A DNA stretch of 64,000 bases from Escallonia rubra (Eukaryota; Streptophyta; Magnoliopsida; Escalloniales; Escalloniaceae). Position 1 is the stretch's first letter. Each line of letters starts with the position of its first letter. The position numbers were made by a program, and so were the translations under genes. Positions 23,568 through 35,131 of this stretch are shown here, piece after piece. Where the stretch lies: the NCBI GenBank assembly GCA_033065855.1, contig JAVXUO010002216.1, positions 124,001 to 188,000 on the forward strand. The letters are read 5' to 3'. The notes beneath the pieces were generated by a model, which saw only the letters and a program-made list of their open reading frames with translations, made no database searches and was not told the origin of the DNA.

Positions 23568-24257
23568 CAATAAGGATCAAGTAAGGATGGGAGAGGAAGA
23601 TGAGGTACTGGCATGGATTGAATTCCATTTCCAAAATGATTCAGATCAGAGCAATCGGGTGTTCAATTTAGTGAATCAACTCCTTGCATATTCTCATTGC
23701 AATGGTTTAAATTAATCTTGAAGATGGAATAATTGGTCCTTTTAGGGTTGCATTTTTCATCAATTTATACATGCACTTCAAGGAAACAGGTCTTTGCTAA
23801 CGGATTTTTTTTCCAGCGAAATGGAATTCGTTGATAACATGCCTTTCAACGACGGGTTTAATTTTATGGAATGATTTCCGTAAAGACGGCAAAAAACACA
23901 ATTAGCACTTAAACATTACGTCGTAAACAGTTATTACCGACGGATTTTACGTAAGATTGGAGGCTTCCTTGAGAAATGTGTTCATTGAGGATTACTTTAT
24001 TATTTTTTCTTTTCTGCTGTTGAACATTCAACTATGTCTTTTAGGCTCTGAGGACAAACGTCGCTGAAGGCCCTTCAAAGGAAAAACAGCCAGTAAAACA
24101 ATGTGCAAACATCATAGGAAATTAGGAATATTTTTTTTATAATGATAAAGTGGTCTCCTGATGAATTTAATCTTCTTGTAAAGCTTTTACCCAACAAATA
24201 CTTCTAACTTGCATTGTAATTTTGGTTGCAAAAAGTTCTGCTTGATTATAAAACTTA
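23568..24257. other. 3' flank of Kelch-GRF copy 3
   Basis: The first ~400 bases are shared with the region after copy 1 and define the end of the duplicated block near 23960. Beyond that nothing is recognised. Confidence 0.5.
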
Positions 24258-24730
24258 GGCTCTATTTGACAACATTTTTTTTTTTGGTTTTCAGTTTCCA
24301 AAAAAAAAAAATTTAAGAGCAGCTTATTATTATTATTTTTTTACAAAAACAAGTGGGTGTTTAATAACCCAGTTTTTATTTCGAGTTTTTTTTTTTTTGT
24401 GTTTGATAACCCATTTTTTATTTTGAGTATTTTTTTGTGGTGGTTTGCCATGGCCGGTGGTGGTGGCTGTGGCCGGTGGCTGCCACCGGCGGTGGTGGCC
24501 GGAGTTGGCCACTGGCAACCGCCGGTGGTGGTGGTGGCCAGAGGTGGCTGCGGCGGTGGTGGGAGGGTGGTGGTGGTGGTCTCAAAAAAAAAAACTCATT
24601 TTTAGAGTTTTTTTTTCTTCTGCAGTTTAAAAACTGATTTTTTAAACTGAAAAAGAAAAAAATGGTTACCAAACTCAACTTTTTTTTCCAATTTCTAAAA
24701 CTGAAAAAAAAAATTGTGTCAAATAGGGCC
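24258..24730. mobile_element. PIF/Harbinger (Tourist-like) MITE
   Basis: The element is 473 bp with termini GGCTCTATTTGACA and the reverse complement of GGCCCTATTTGACA, flanked by TTA on both sides (24255-24257 and 24731-24733). The 3-bp TTA duplication fits PIF/Harbinger elements. Inside are long A/T runs and a GGT/GGC-rich stretch (about 24435-24580) that gives artificial Gly/Trp-rich open frames. A related left end occurs at 52134. Confidence 0.75.
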
Positions 24731-24733
24731 TTA

Positions 24734-26725
24734 GCACACTTAAAAAAGTATGAGAAATAGCATAGAGTACCCTTTTTTTTTTCTTTGATAAAAGGGGGGT
24801 TATTGTTTTTACATTTTTCAAGTAATCTTTTAGAACATTAGCCTTTATAAAGTTAGGTGTCTCCTCCATCCAAATTACAAAATGAAGATGCACATAGTCA
24901 TATCATGTCAATTTATGCATTAGCACACTTCCAGTAGGTCTAACAGCTTCTTGAATCGGTTGATTGTACTTTGATTTTGAAAGACTTTCTGTTTCAAAAT
25001 TTAGGTAACGTTTGAAACCGTTTTTGTTTTCAGATTTTGTTCAGTTTTGAAAACTGAAAAAAAAAATATAAGCGTTTGGCAGACATTTTTGAAAACCGAA
25101 TCTTCTTTCACTATTACATCTTGGAATCCGCAATCTGCTCCAAAACAAGCGGTTACATATGCTGCGGTTGCCTATGCTAATTTTGGATCTTTAATGTCTT
25201 TGACAAGATACTACCAGAAAAAACTTTAAAGAATTAACGATGATGTTGTGCAGCTAAAATTTTGCACTTAAACTTTTTTTCGATTATTATAGAAAATTCT
25301 TTCCTTGCGGAAAATATTAATTTGGCGGACCGGACTCAATCTGGTCGGAACGGGTGGGCCGTTTGGTTTGGTGCTTGTTCACAGGCCCAACCATGAACCC
25401 ATGCTTGTTAGTAGGCCCAAGTACAACCAAAAGGCCCACCTATGAGACCCACACAACGTAAATCGTAAGAGCATTCGTCAGCAACAGATCGTGCCTCCCT
25501 CGACTCGACAATGACTTCTTTTGCCTTTGGGTCGAGCCCCTAGTAGACAATGAATTGTAGTCGACGGAATTGTTCGAAATATAATACTCAGCCGCACGTG
25601 TGGTCCCTAAAGTTTGTTAGGTTTACGAACACGTGACCTACCTCTTCTACGAATCGGTTGTTATATAATGTGAATTTATGTTACTTATGAACGTCCTTTT
25701 TAAGTTTGACACCGAATTTTAATAAGACAGAAGAGCATCGCAAAATCCTGCATGCGTCGATTTTTTCCATGGTTGGTTAGACAAGAGAGACTTGCGCTAA
25801 TGACGATATGAAATTACGCAAGCTTAATTTTGATATTTCTTTCACTTGGTACCCGTAAAATTCTCTAAGCAAGTCTGAACTTAAACCAAATGAAGGAAAT
25901 ATACAGATGGACTTACTTGAGTAACTCTAGAGAATGTGAATCCACATATTCTTCGTGCAAAATGATTTTAAGTTGCCGTTTAATTTGATGGATGAAAATC
26001 CTTATTATATTGTTGTAAACTTTGTTCCAAAGCCAAAAGAAAAGGCAAAAGAAATTAAAGAAAACTATGTAATTGCAAGGTTAAAAAACATTTTGAGGTG
26101 ACAAGGACCATATGATATTTTCTAATCGTTGGGGGCTACTTGACATGCTACTTGCCTCCTCAAACCGGTTGAAATATGAAATTGATATTCTCACTTTATA
26201 TTTAAACTGGTCAACTCTATTTTGTCATTAAAAACTATTAATGTAGCATTCAAACAAAAAATTGACATTTGAACTTCACTTTTGACGCTAAAAGTCTTTT
26301 AAGTATGACTGCATGCATGATTACATCGGTGACACTTGAAACCCAAATTTTAAAAATAAAGTGAAAATATCATTTTCTCTAAGTATTACTATTAAAGACA
26401 TCATGATGAGCTAGTAAAGTTTTAAAGCGGACATGCCACTGAAGTATTACTATTAAAGACATCATGCCGGAGCAGGAGCAGCAGCCCGTCACCGCCATAG
26501 TTTCTTCTCGAAATAAACAAGCACCAAACCATTTAAATAAATAAATAAAAGAAGCTTTAGCACCATCAGTGCACGACACGCCAAACTATCAGAAAGAAAA
26601 ATATAAGTGGTCAAAAACTCGGTTAGGAACGGCGGATACAACACGCACGCGCGCGCGCGGGTACCTGTAACATCATCATCCCAATCAAATCAAATCTAGT
26701 CCCACGCCACAATGAAGGGGTGCAA
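24734..26725. other. Intergenic DNA before the sucrase/ferredoxin-like gene
   Basis: About 2 kb without a recognisable gene. It is AT-rich to about 26400. A CACACGCACGCGCGCGCG purine/pyrimidine-alternating run lies at about 26640-26660, just upstream of the next gene. No TATA box could be assigned with confidence. Confidence 0.4.
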
Positions 26726-29700
26726 ATGCGTGTTGCGCACCGTTGCCTAATCCCTCTGCTCCAGCGACCCTCTCTCCTCTCATTCTCAAGCTTCACTCGT
26801 AAGCCTCCGCCTCTCTCTCCTTCCCGAGCTCTAGCTTCTTTTGCCATGGGTGAAACCGCCGAGAACCTCTCCACCGCCGCCGACGATGACGTCAAGTTCG
26901 GGTTCCAGCGGCCGGAGATGTACAAGGTCAGCCTCGCCGGCACCGTCGATCCGTACGACCGCCACGTGCTGCTCTGCTACGGGACTCACGACGCCTGGCC
27001 GTCTCGCGTCGAGGCCTCCGACTCCGATCCGCTCCCCAAGCTTCTCGCCTCGGCTCTCAAAGCTCGTAAGGACGACATTCCTGTCAAGGTCAGCCTCATT
27101 CTTTACTCTTCGTATAGTTCGCGTTCCTCGGTTTGCACTGGGTGAGTTTCGACTCGGCGACTTTATTATGGCGATCTGTACCTTCCCAAGTCTACAGTTA
27201 TTGCTTGTACTATGTCTCTACAAACAACGCACACCACATCGTGAACTGCCATTTGATAATTTGTTCGACTCGGTTTAGGCCTGATCAGTTGACTTGGTGA
27301 CTTGATTTTGGCGGTCTTTATCTTAACATCGATAGTTAGAGCTTGTGTAATTTTCCTAAACACACGCACACATACTGCATTTGGATTGCCGTTTGATAAT
27401 TTGTTCTTACTGAGTGTAGACTTGATGAGTTTCAACTCGTTGGCTTGATTATGGCGATCCGTTACTTTAGAATCGATCATAATAGCTTGTGTGACCTCCC
27501 TCCTCACACAGACACACACACTGCAGCTTGATTTGCCGTTTGATAATTTGTTCAAATCGATTTAGTCCTGATGAGTTGACTCGGTCTTGAGTCTCTTGAT
27601 GATGGGTTTTCACTGGTGATTTGATTTTGTAGACTCGTTTGACGGTATGCGAGGGAGGTGATGGAACAGAGTTAACTGATGGAGATGTTCTGATTTTCCC
27701 CGAAATGATCAAATACAGGTATGTTATGACAATCTTTTGGGTTTTATACTTGAATCTCTTTAATTTGTGCTGTAGAGTTTAATCTGTACGTAGAGTTAGA
27801 TATGGACTTGATTTCCCGGTTATTTGATATTATAGAATCATATTGTTGTGATTGGAACAAAATTAGTTAGATACTTGTAGTTTCAGTTATATGTAAAGTA
27901 TTTCCTCGATGCAAATTTTCCTGCTTATCTGCAATTTCTTTTCTCAAATTTCGTACAGGAGAACTGCTAGGGTTTACTTGATCTTTTGGAACGAATTTGA
28001 GATGTGTGATTTCTCACGATATCTATCATGTGCTGTTAAGTAGCAGTTATGAGTTTGGATTTTGTTTTCTGATTAGTTTGGACTTTCCTAGAATCTGCTC
28101 TTGTTATGGTTTGAATTTTGCAGTTTTTTCTGCTTATGTGCTGTTTCACCTCAGTTTTAAATCATGAGGATGACGAGGGTTTTCTTAATATCTTTAAAAT
28201 TGGTTATGAGTTTGAGATATATGAGTTTTATCGCTATATATCTATCACTTGTGATGAATTTGGGCTTTATTTCTTGGAATCTGGTCTCGTTAATATTTGA
28301 ATGAAAAGATCTGATAGTTGTTCGTTCTTGTTAGATTTTTGTGGTTCTCGTTGCTGAAGTAGACTCTGCTATTCTGCAGTTTTGCAGATTTAGAATTTTT
28401 ATTTTTCATGATTTTCCAAACTTTTTGACGTTGAATCATTGATATGCTTGTTTTTGTGATTAAAGGGGTTTGAAGGAGTCGGACGTGGATAGCTTTGTTG
28501 AGGACGTGCTTGTGAATGGCAAACCATGGGCTTCTGGAGTGCAGGAAGTGTTTACAGGTTCGCATGTGTTTGTATGTGCTCATAACAGTCGAGATAAAAG
28601 GTGTGGTGTTTGTGGGCCAGCTCTGATTGAGAAGTTTAAAGAGGAGGCTGAAGTGAGGGGTTTGAAGGATAAGGTGTTTGTGAGTGCTTGCTCGCATGTT
28701 GGGGGCCACAAGTATGCTGGAAACTTGATAATATTTAGCGCAGATGCAGATGGAAAAATCTCGGGTCACTGGTACGAGATCATATTATTGGTAACGCAAG
28801 TGTTCATTCTGCTGGCTGTTTTACTGGCAGTAACACATCTTATTCTTGTCTTTTAGGTATGGTTATGTTGCTCCAACTGATGTTCCTGAATTACTTGATC
28901 AGCATATTGGGAAGGGCGAGATCATCAAACGACTTTGGAGGTCTGTATTTTGCCTTTTGGCCCAGTCTCTTTCAGCGACTTTTTTTTGGTAGGAAAAGCT
29001 GGTAGTTTTAAATGTGTGTGTAAGAGAATTTAACTAAATTAGTCACAAAGAGACACTTATGATTGCTGTACAAAGTTGTTGTGGGCTGGTTTTTGCTTTC
29101 ATATATGCTTCATCCTCGTATCTTGATGACTTAGTTAGCGCTGATATCGATTGTTACTGATAAATGTTACAACTTACAAGATGCATAATTCAGGATGCAA
29201 CTTGCATTCGGCTCAATGGAACTTGCATTATTGTGTGATGCTCTTGAATTAAGACAAGGATCCCAACCTTCTTCACCTTAGCCCCGAAAGTCTTGACTCC
29301 CAAAGTGGGCTCAATAGAAACCAATTGTCTTAAGACTGTTTATTATCATCGCTCACTGTTATTTTCCATTCCCGCATCAGTTGGGGGTCAACTTTGTGGA
29401 CTAAGGTTGGCATGCCCTTCGTAAGAATCCTTGAGGTTGCTAGTTCAACTCCTCTAGGGGCGCCAGACCACAAGGAATTGATTTCTTCTGAAACCCCTGG
29501 GAGGGTCTGCCATTGAGCCGCTTGGGACGTACAGAACCTGTAAAATACACCCCCAAGCTACCTTTCCCCATGCTCAAAGTAACATTGGCAACAGAAGTCA
29601 AAGTTTATACTGCCTATGATGATTTACTAGAATTCTAGAACTGAATTAAAATTACCGATGGTACCAGATTGTGAAATCTTGTACCATAGGTGGGGTGGAT

Positions 29701-31418
29701 CTTCGAGGAACTAAATGAGATTAGGATTTAAGAGCCTTAGTGAAGGGAAAACTAAAAAAATTCCTTCCCAAGGTGGTAAACAGCAGTACTTATTGGCAGT
29801 GATGTAACCATGAAAAGAGCAGTTTCATAGATGGATCAGACCTCATTTTCATATTCATCACATTTTTCAAGCTCAACAGCTTTTAAAAACCAGAACCAAG
29901 CCTTTTTAATATCTGTGAAGTGGATGGCTAGTATCACACCCAAAAAACCAGATTCCAGACTCGGCTCCAACTGAAAACTGCGGCTAAGCTGGGTCATGAT
30001 AAAACAAATACTGATAATGGTTTTATGGGAATAACAGATCTATTGCTATGCCTTATTATAGCCGAAGACGGGCCTCCAAGACGACGTATTTGTGACAGAC
30101 TCCTTTTGTATTTTTATCTTATGCTGCTTCATTGACAAAATAATTAAAAGTACGTCATATTGGAGGCCGACTGTATTAAACTGAAGCATAACCGCACTTT
30201 TGTTATCCCTTGTTTTAGAGAATGGATGATTCTCATACAAATTTAGACAACCCCATGTCTAACTTACACATCGCATGCAGTAATCTTCTGAAGCCTGCCT
30301 TTGGATAAAAAGGATCTCTTTGTATCTCTTATCTTTTTGACATTTTTTTGATAAATGTTTGTCCTTTAGTGCGCTGTTTTGGTGTTGGTATGCTGGTTGT
30401 CCTTTCGTCCGCTGTTTTCTGCTCTCCATGTTTCTAAACATCCTCCTACATTGCTTATTTATGCTGCCAGTAGCACAATAACTGGAACTCCATGACTGAA
30501 CCCTGTTTTCAAGTTTGCATGTCCCATAACATCTCTGCAAGTTTGCAGTTAAGAGGGGTGAATGGTTTTCACTAACTGCTATATCATATGCTGTCATCTG
30601 GTAATGATGGTTCATTGCTTTTATGCAACCTCTCTTGATATCTGGATTCAGTCATGTTAATGATCATGGTCGATGTAATAATTCAGTTAAATTTTTTTAG
30701 CTGTACTCTTAGGAATGCATGATCTTTAGAAGGGATAGATTAAGAAATGAGGATATCCACAAGGTGGGAAAACATGGTTTGGTCATATTTAAAGTGTCCT
30801 TTAGATGGCCCAGTACGAAGAAGTGATTTTTACCTACGGGGTAGATTGAGAATAACATGGGGGAAGGTCGTTAGAGGGTACTTTGTTGCGCATGTGCCTC
30901 ATTCAAGCAATTGAAATTTGAGCCAAGGCTTTTGTAAATGCCAGGGCAGTGATGGCACACTGGCACTAAAACCTGTGTTTCTATTCTTTCCGTATGATGG
31001 CTTAGTAGAGCCATTACATATTTTCCTCTAAAATAGAGTTCTTTGGCATTATTTGGTAACAATGACTTTACCATCATCCAACTGCAGGGGCCAAATGGGT
31101 GCACTTGTTGATGAAGCTTTGAAAGTGGATAAAGAGAAGCATCCAAATGGAAAAAGTCACCCAAACAGTGAGAAGGAGCCTAAAGAAGGCAGCACTAAGG
31201 AGGAAAATGGAAACGTGGCAAGCTGCTGCCAAGGTGCTAATGGGTTTTCATGCTGCAGAGATGAAAATGTGGAGGAGAAACAGGGAAAGAAGGGGCTGAG
31301 CAGACTGCAGAGCTTGGTGGGAAAATGGGAGCAACATGAAGTTCTTGTTGCTGTTGGTGTGATTGGAGCAGTGGCAACTGTTGCTTTGGCTTGTAGTTTC
31401 TATAGAAGGTCAAGGTGA
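26726..31418 (+). CDS. Sucrase/ferredoxin-like (thioredoxin-fold 2Fe-2S) protein
   Basis: Five exons (26726-27088, 27633-27718, 28466-28771, 28857-28940, 31088-31418) join in phase to 389 residues. The family (Suc_Fer-like, related to yeast Aim32) has a thioredoxin-fold ferredoxin domain; its substrate in plants is unclear. Exon 3 shows the Cys/His core: VCAHNSRDKRCGVCG followed by ACSHVGGHKYAGN. Residues 1-40 are rich in Arg, Ser and Pro and could be an organelle transit peptide. The C-terminus has a hydrophobic segment (VLVAVGVIGAVATVALAC) and a basic end, so it may be a tail anchor. An alternative start at 26846 (Met41) lies in a much better context. A short out-of-frame ATG frame (26712-26750) overlaps the first start. 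Confidence 0.92.
27170..27590. repeat. Diverged ~145-bp tandem repeats in intron 1
   Basis: Three diverged units can be aligned by TTTGATAATTTGTTC at 27252, 27392 and 27539 (spacing 140 and 147 bases). Each also carries a CTTG..TATGGCGATC/GGCGGTC block and a CACACA stretch. They lie wholly within intron 1 of the sucrase/ferredoxin-like gene. Confidence 0.7.
28941..31087 (+). other. Intron 4 of the sucrase/ferredoxin-like gene (2.1 kb)
   Basis: The donor is GTCTGT and the acceptor AACTGCAG. No coding sequence is recognised; open frames here are short and lack domain features. A segment at about 29400-29560 has a box B-like GGTTGCTAGTTCAACTCC and could be an old SINE, but no target duplication was found. 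Confidence 0.6.
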
Positions 31419-31708
31419 ACTGTGCTCTCCGGTCACTGCTTCCCCTCTGGTTTTGTTTATTAATACCCTCCGTTTTTTTAGAGAGGTAAAGCAACATAAC
31501 GAAATAATCCTAGAAACCACGGATGGATGTGGTTGGGAGAATGGTGATCTACGTTTATCTTAGCTGTTCTAGCATCACTATCATATAAAAGTCGAGTACG
31601 AATATGTTGTCTGTACTACTTGTTTTGCAATAATCTGTGAATTATTGCAATTAGCTGTGATAGGTTTGATCTTTCATGATCAGAGCGGTTTTTGAATAAT
31701 GGCTCTAG

Positions 31709-31800
31709 GGTTCTTCCATTCGTTACTCTCTTATCATCATCAGGATGGTTCTTCCATTCATTACTCTCTTATCATCATCAGGAGGTTCTTCCATTCGTCC
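31709..31800. repeat. 37/38-bp tandem repeat in the 3' UTR region
   Basis: GGTTCTTCCATTC..TTACTCTCTTATCATCATCAGGA starts at 31709, 31747 and 31784 (two full units and a partial third). It lies about 300 bases after the stop of the sucrase/ferredoxin-like gene, probably in its 3' UTR or just beyond. Confidence 0.85.
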
Positions 31801-32143
31801 TGAGTTGCGTCTATTTGGTTTCAAGATCAATCGACCCTTGTTATGATATGTTAGTCAGACGCAAGGTGTCTTGGAGCTACATCATGAGCTGTTTCAACCC
31901 TAAAATCTATGTCAATTCCTGTGTATATTGTGCCCCAATAGTAGAGCAGATATATGTAGGACATTCTTCACGTAAGGGGCAAAACTGTTGCAAGTTGTGA
32001 CTGTCGCATATCGGCCTTGACAGACCAGAAGATCAATTTCCAGAAAATTAGCAAAAGATTATCTAAAATCTATCATCATTTTCACCTCTCAATGTCAAAG
32101 CCTATCATCTAACAATCATAAACTTCGTATAGTTTTGAAAGAA

Positions 32144-33487
32144 TCATGTCCTAAGTTTAGCAATCATCTCCTCCACCAGCCTCAGCCCTGTCCCGTCTTT
32201 GCCGCCTCTATCTATATGTCTCATGACCTCCTCTAGAAAGTCATTGTTCGGTTGCTTCTTTCTCAGACCAGGACCCGAGCAATCTCTTAACAGTAAGAGC
32301 AGTGCATTGGCCATTTCCTTGGCTCTCCGGGTCCCGTCCCCGCTCAGTTGAAGCAGCCCTGGCATAGCTCCTTCAGTTAAGATCAGCCCTCTGTATCTAT
32401 CTCTGCAGCTTTGGCATATCAGTAGTAGTATCCCCACTGCATGCTCCTGGGATTGTCGCGAACCATCCTCTACTATTTCTACGAGTCCCTGGATTGCACC
32501 ATCCGTGCTGGCGGTCTTTCTCAATGCATCTTGTGATGAAGAAACAATCTTCTCGAGCAATGCCACTGCCTTCTCGGTTAATTTGGACGATTTGTCCGAG
32601 CCATAGATTAACCGAAGCAAAGAAACTACTGCGCCCGAGAAAACAATGAACTGAATGATCTGACTACAAGTGGACAGATGATGCAGCATGTCCAAGATAT
32701 CAAGCTTGGCTTGCAGGCTTGTGTTGTTGTTGCTGTCAATGGAGTCATCTGCATCGAGGATTTCGACTAGGAGTTGAATGGCCCCAGAAGCTACAATTGC
32801 TTGCCTGTTTGCCTTGCAAGAGGAGAGGACTAAGAGGGCTGCTATTGCATGCTCCACCAACACCTGGTTTTGGCATTGAAGGATCTTTAACAAGACAGAT
32901 ATAGCCCCGGATTTTGCGATGCGGGTCTTGTTTCTGTGCAAAAAGAAAGAATCAATCAAAAGGTCCCTGAAAATCAACCGATATATTTCATCAACATGGA
33001 CTTGTTTCTACGTGATTGGAGCAGATCAAGGCTGAGAAATATGATAACCCGCCTTAAGATTATATGCTCTTTTCATATGTACGGTTGCAGTTTTTCGTGG
33101 ATAACTATCCGTCTTTTCCCTTTAACACCAGAGGAGCCAATAGGTACATACAGATCACACTCATACCCAACTAGTTACTGAGATTGGACCCTAAATTTTG
33201 TATGAGAACGAGTATAAGATCAACAAGTTGATGGAAAAAGGAGGACCAAATTCCTTAAAGGTATATACCAACCTTTCACTGCCGAAGGCAAGAGTTAGCA
33301 GAGCAAGCAAAGCAGCTTCAATGGCTTCATAATCTTGTGAACAAAGCATCAAAACCAATGGCGGTATAGCCCCGCTTTCGGCCAACCGGTGTCTCTGCTT
33401 GCTCGTGAGGTTTCTGATCCCTCTGGCCGCCAGAATCCGTGCTTCTCTGTCACAACTAAGAAGGGCTTCCACCGTGACTTCCTCCAT
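32144..33487 (-). CDS. Small ARM-repeat protein (PUB-like, no U-box)
   Basis: Two exons on the minus strand, 33487-33273 and 32933-32144, join in phase (GAAAG|gttggt ... cacag|AAACAAG) to give 334 residues. The protein is almost all armadillo repeats, seen as recurring blocks such as RLAESGAIPPLVLML, RIAKSGAISVLLKIL, AIVASGAIQLLVEIL and LTEGAMPGLLQL. These repeats match the C-terminal part of plant U-box E3 ligases (PUB4/PUB45-like), but no U-box precedes them. It may therefore act as a protein-binding adaptor without ligase activity; that is inference. The start MEEVTVEALLSCD at 33487 is preferred because the upstream in-frame residues do not look coding. Its 3' end faces the sucrase/ferredoxin-like gene (convergent). 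Confidence 0.88.
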
Positions 33488-35131
33488 GGAAGCCCTTTTC
33501 TCTTCTCTTCTCTTTCTCTCTCTCTGAGTTTCAAGGCATGATATATTTTTAAGCAGTCCCAATATATTACTATTTTGATTGCTTGAGGGGGATGTGATTG
33601 TTGGGCCTTTTTAAGGGTCTTTGTCAGGCAATTGTTTGGGTTAGAAGCAACTTACTATTCTGTGTTCAGCTTTCCATAAACTGCTGAGTGGAAATACACC
33701 ATTGAAATCAAGAATGAAATCCTGTACTTTCCTTTCATAAAAGAAACCCCCATCAGCTTTATAGTAGCTTGACCTATGAGGAGATCCCTTTTGGGATTTA
33801 TTGTCCATAGCCCATAGGCTTTGGTCTATGCAAGACAATTAATCACATTGGAGACTGCATTAACGTCAAGTTGACCAAATTATTCTCGCAATCCACGATT
33901 TAACATAGAAGATGAACAAAATCTAAAAACTTAGAAGGTCAAAAGAAACCAAGTCTAAGCAGAAAGAGGAAAAGAAAAGATTTGGTTATCTTGACCAAAC
34001 AAAACCAAAAGAAGGAAAAGTTTTGGTTTCATCCGAAAAAGGCATCATTATGCTACAAGCGAGGTTAAAACGATTTTTGAACAAGAAAATTCAGATCAGA
34101 GAGGTCAAAAAGGCCGAAAGTAAGGAATATTTATTTTCACACCGTCGTATGCTTGTTTACGCCTTTAAGTGTCATTCGTCATTGTTACACCTTGAGCGAG
34201 AATGAAGGTGTCAAAAAGTATAATGTAGTGTGAAAATAGACGCTCCTTAAATTAACAGTAGAAGCCAACATATCACTAATAACCACAATAATTATTTTTT
34301 TTTATAAACCTAACCACTAATACCTGGTTTTAGCGAAAAAGGCATTGTGAAGTGAACCTTGAGCAAAGACTGGTTTTCGTGATGGAAAGAAGAGTTGTAC
34401 TTTGTGCAAGACTGGTGGTCAGACAGTTGATCAGCTCCCATGCAGCATAAAATATCCCCGTGATTGCCGCTTGTGGCGCTGCTGATAAAACGCACATATA
34501 ACAAGCTCAGTTGTGGGCTATCCGAAAAGCTGACGTTGGGTCTCTTCTCTTTCACAGACAAACAGCCGAAGTTGGGGCTGAATTGCAAAGCAAGTCTAAG
34601 ACAGGAGTAAGGATTGGGACTAGAATCGGGAGCCGCAGCCATAGCTTTAAGGAAAAGATCTCTGCTTTTGCTTTTGCCATCATACGGCGCCCGCAACAGC
34701 TTTTACCCAGAACTAACGCATCCTCGTATCTTTACCCAGAACTCACCTTTTTCATCTCTTTGTTTTCTTCATTGGCCTGGCTCTAAAGATTTGTTCCCAG
34801 TCAAATCCTTGACAAACTAGGGTAGAAATGCTTTAGATATTATGAACGCCGTAGGAGAGATTACCATGATGAATACCTTGATGGGCCGTTCCTTTTTGTT
34901 TTGCGTAGTGAATGAAGAAATAATGACACCAAAAATGGTTAGCTTGGCGGGAGTATATGATAAGCAACCATGAACCAAACTGATCAAGTCATATAGTTAC
35001 TACTGATCAAACTCTCTAGTTCCTCTGTCCCTTTTGAAAAGACCAACTTCTCTTTTGTACATCTCTTCCTTTTCACCCTTTCCTTATGTCTCTGTAAGGG
35101 ATGTGAGAAAGAAGGGGGGTTGGGGGTTAAC
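33488..35131. other. Intergenic DNA between the ARM and first PPR gene
   Basis: 1.6 kb without a supported gene. A 128-codon open frame (34696-34310, minus) is the longest but has no recognisable domain, and a plus-strand frame overlaps it. CT-rich DNA at about 33500-33530 is probably the ARM gene leader. Confidence 0.4.

Noticed and set aside
24357..24678. Gly/Trp-rich and Pro/His-rich open frames
   Set aside because: They come from the simple GGT/GGC-rich centre of a MITE and are open in several frames at once.
29400..29560. Possible second SINE in intron 4 of the sucrase/ferredoxin-like gene
   Set aside because: A box B-like word is present but no clear box A, A-rich tail or target duplication was found.
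34310..34696. 128-codon minus-strand open frame between the ARM and PPR genes
   Set aside because: No recognisable domain, overlapped by plus-strand frames, and no clear promoter or splice context. It could be an exon of an unknown gene but I cannot support it.
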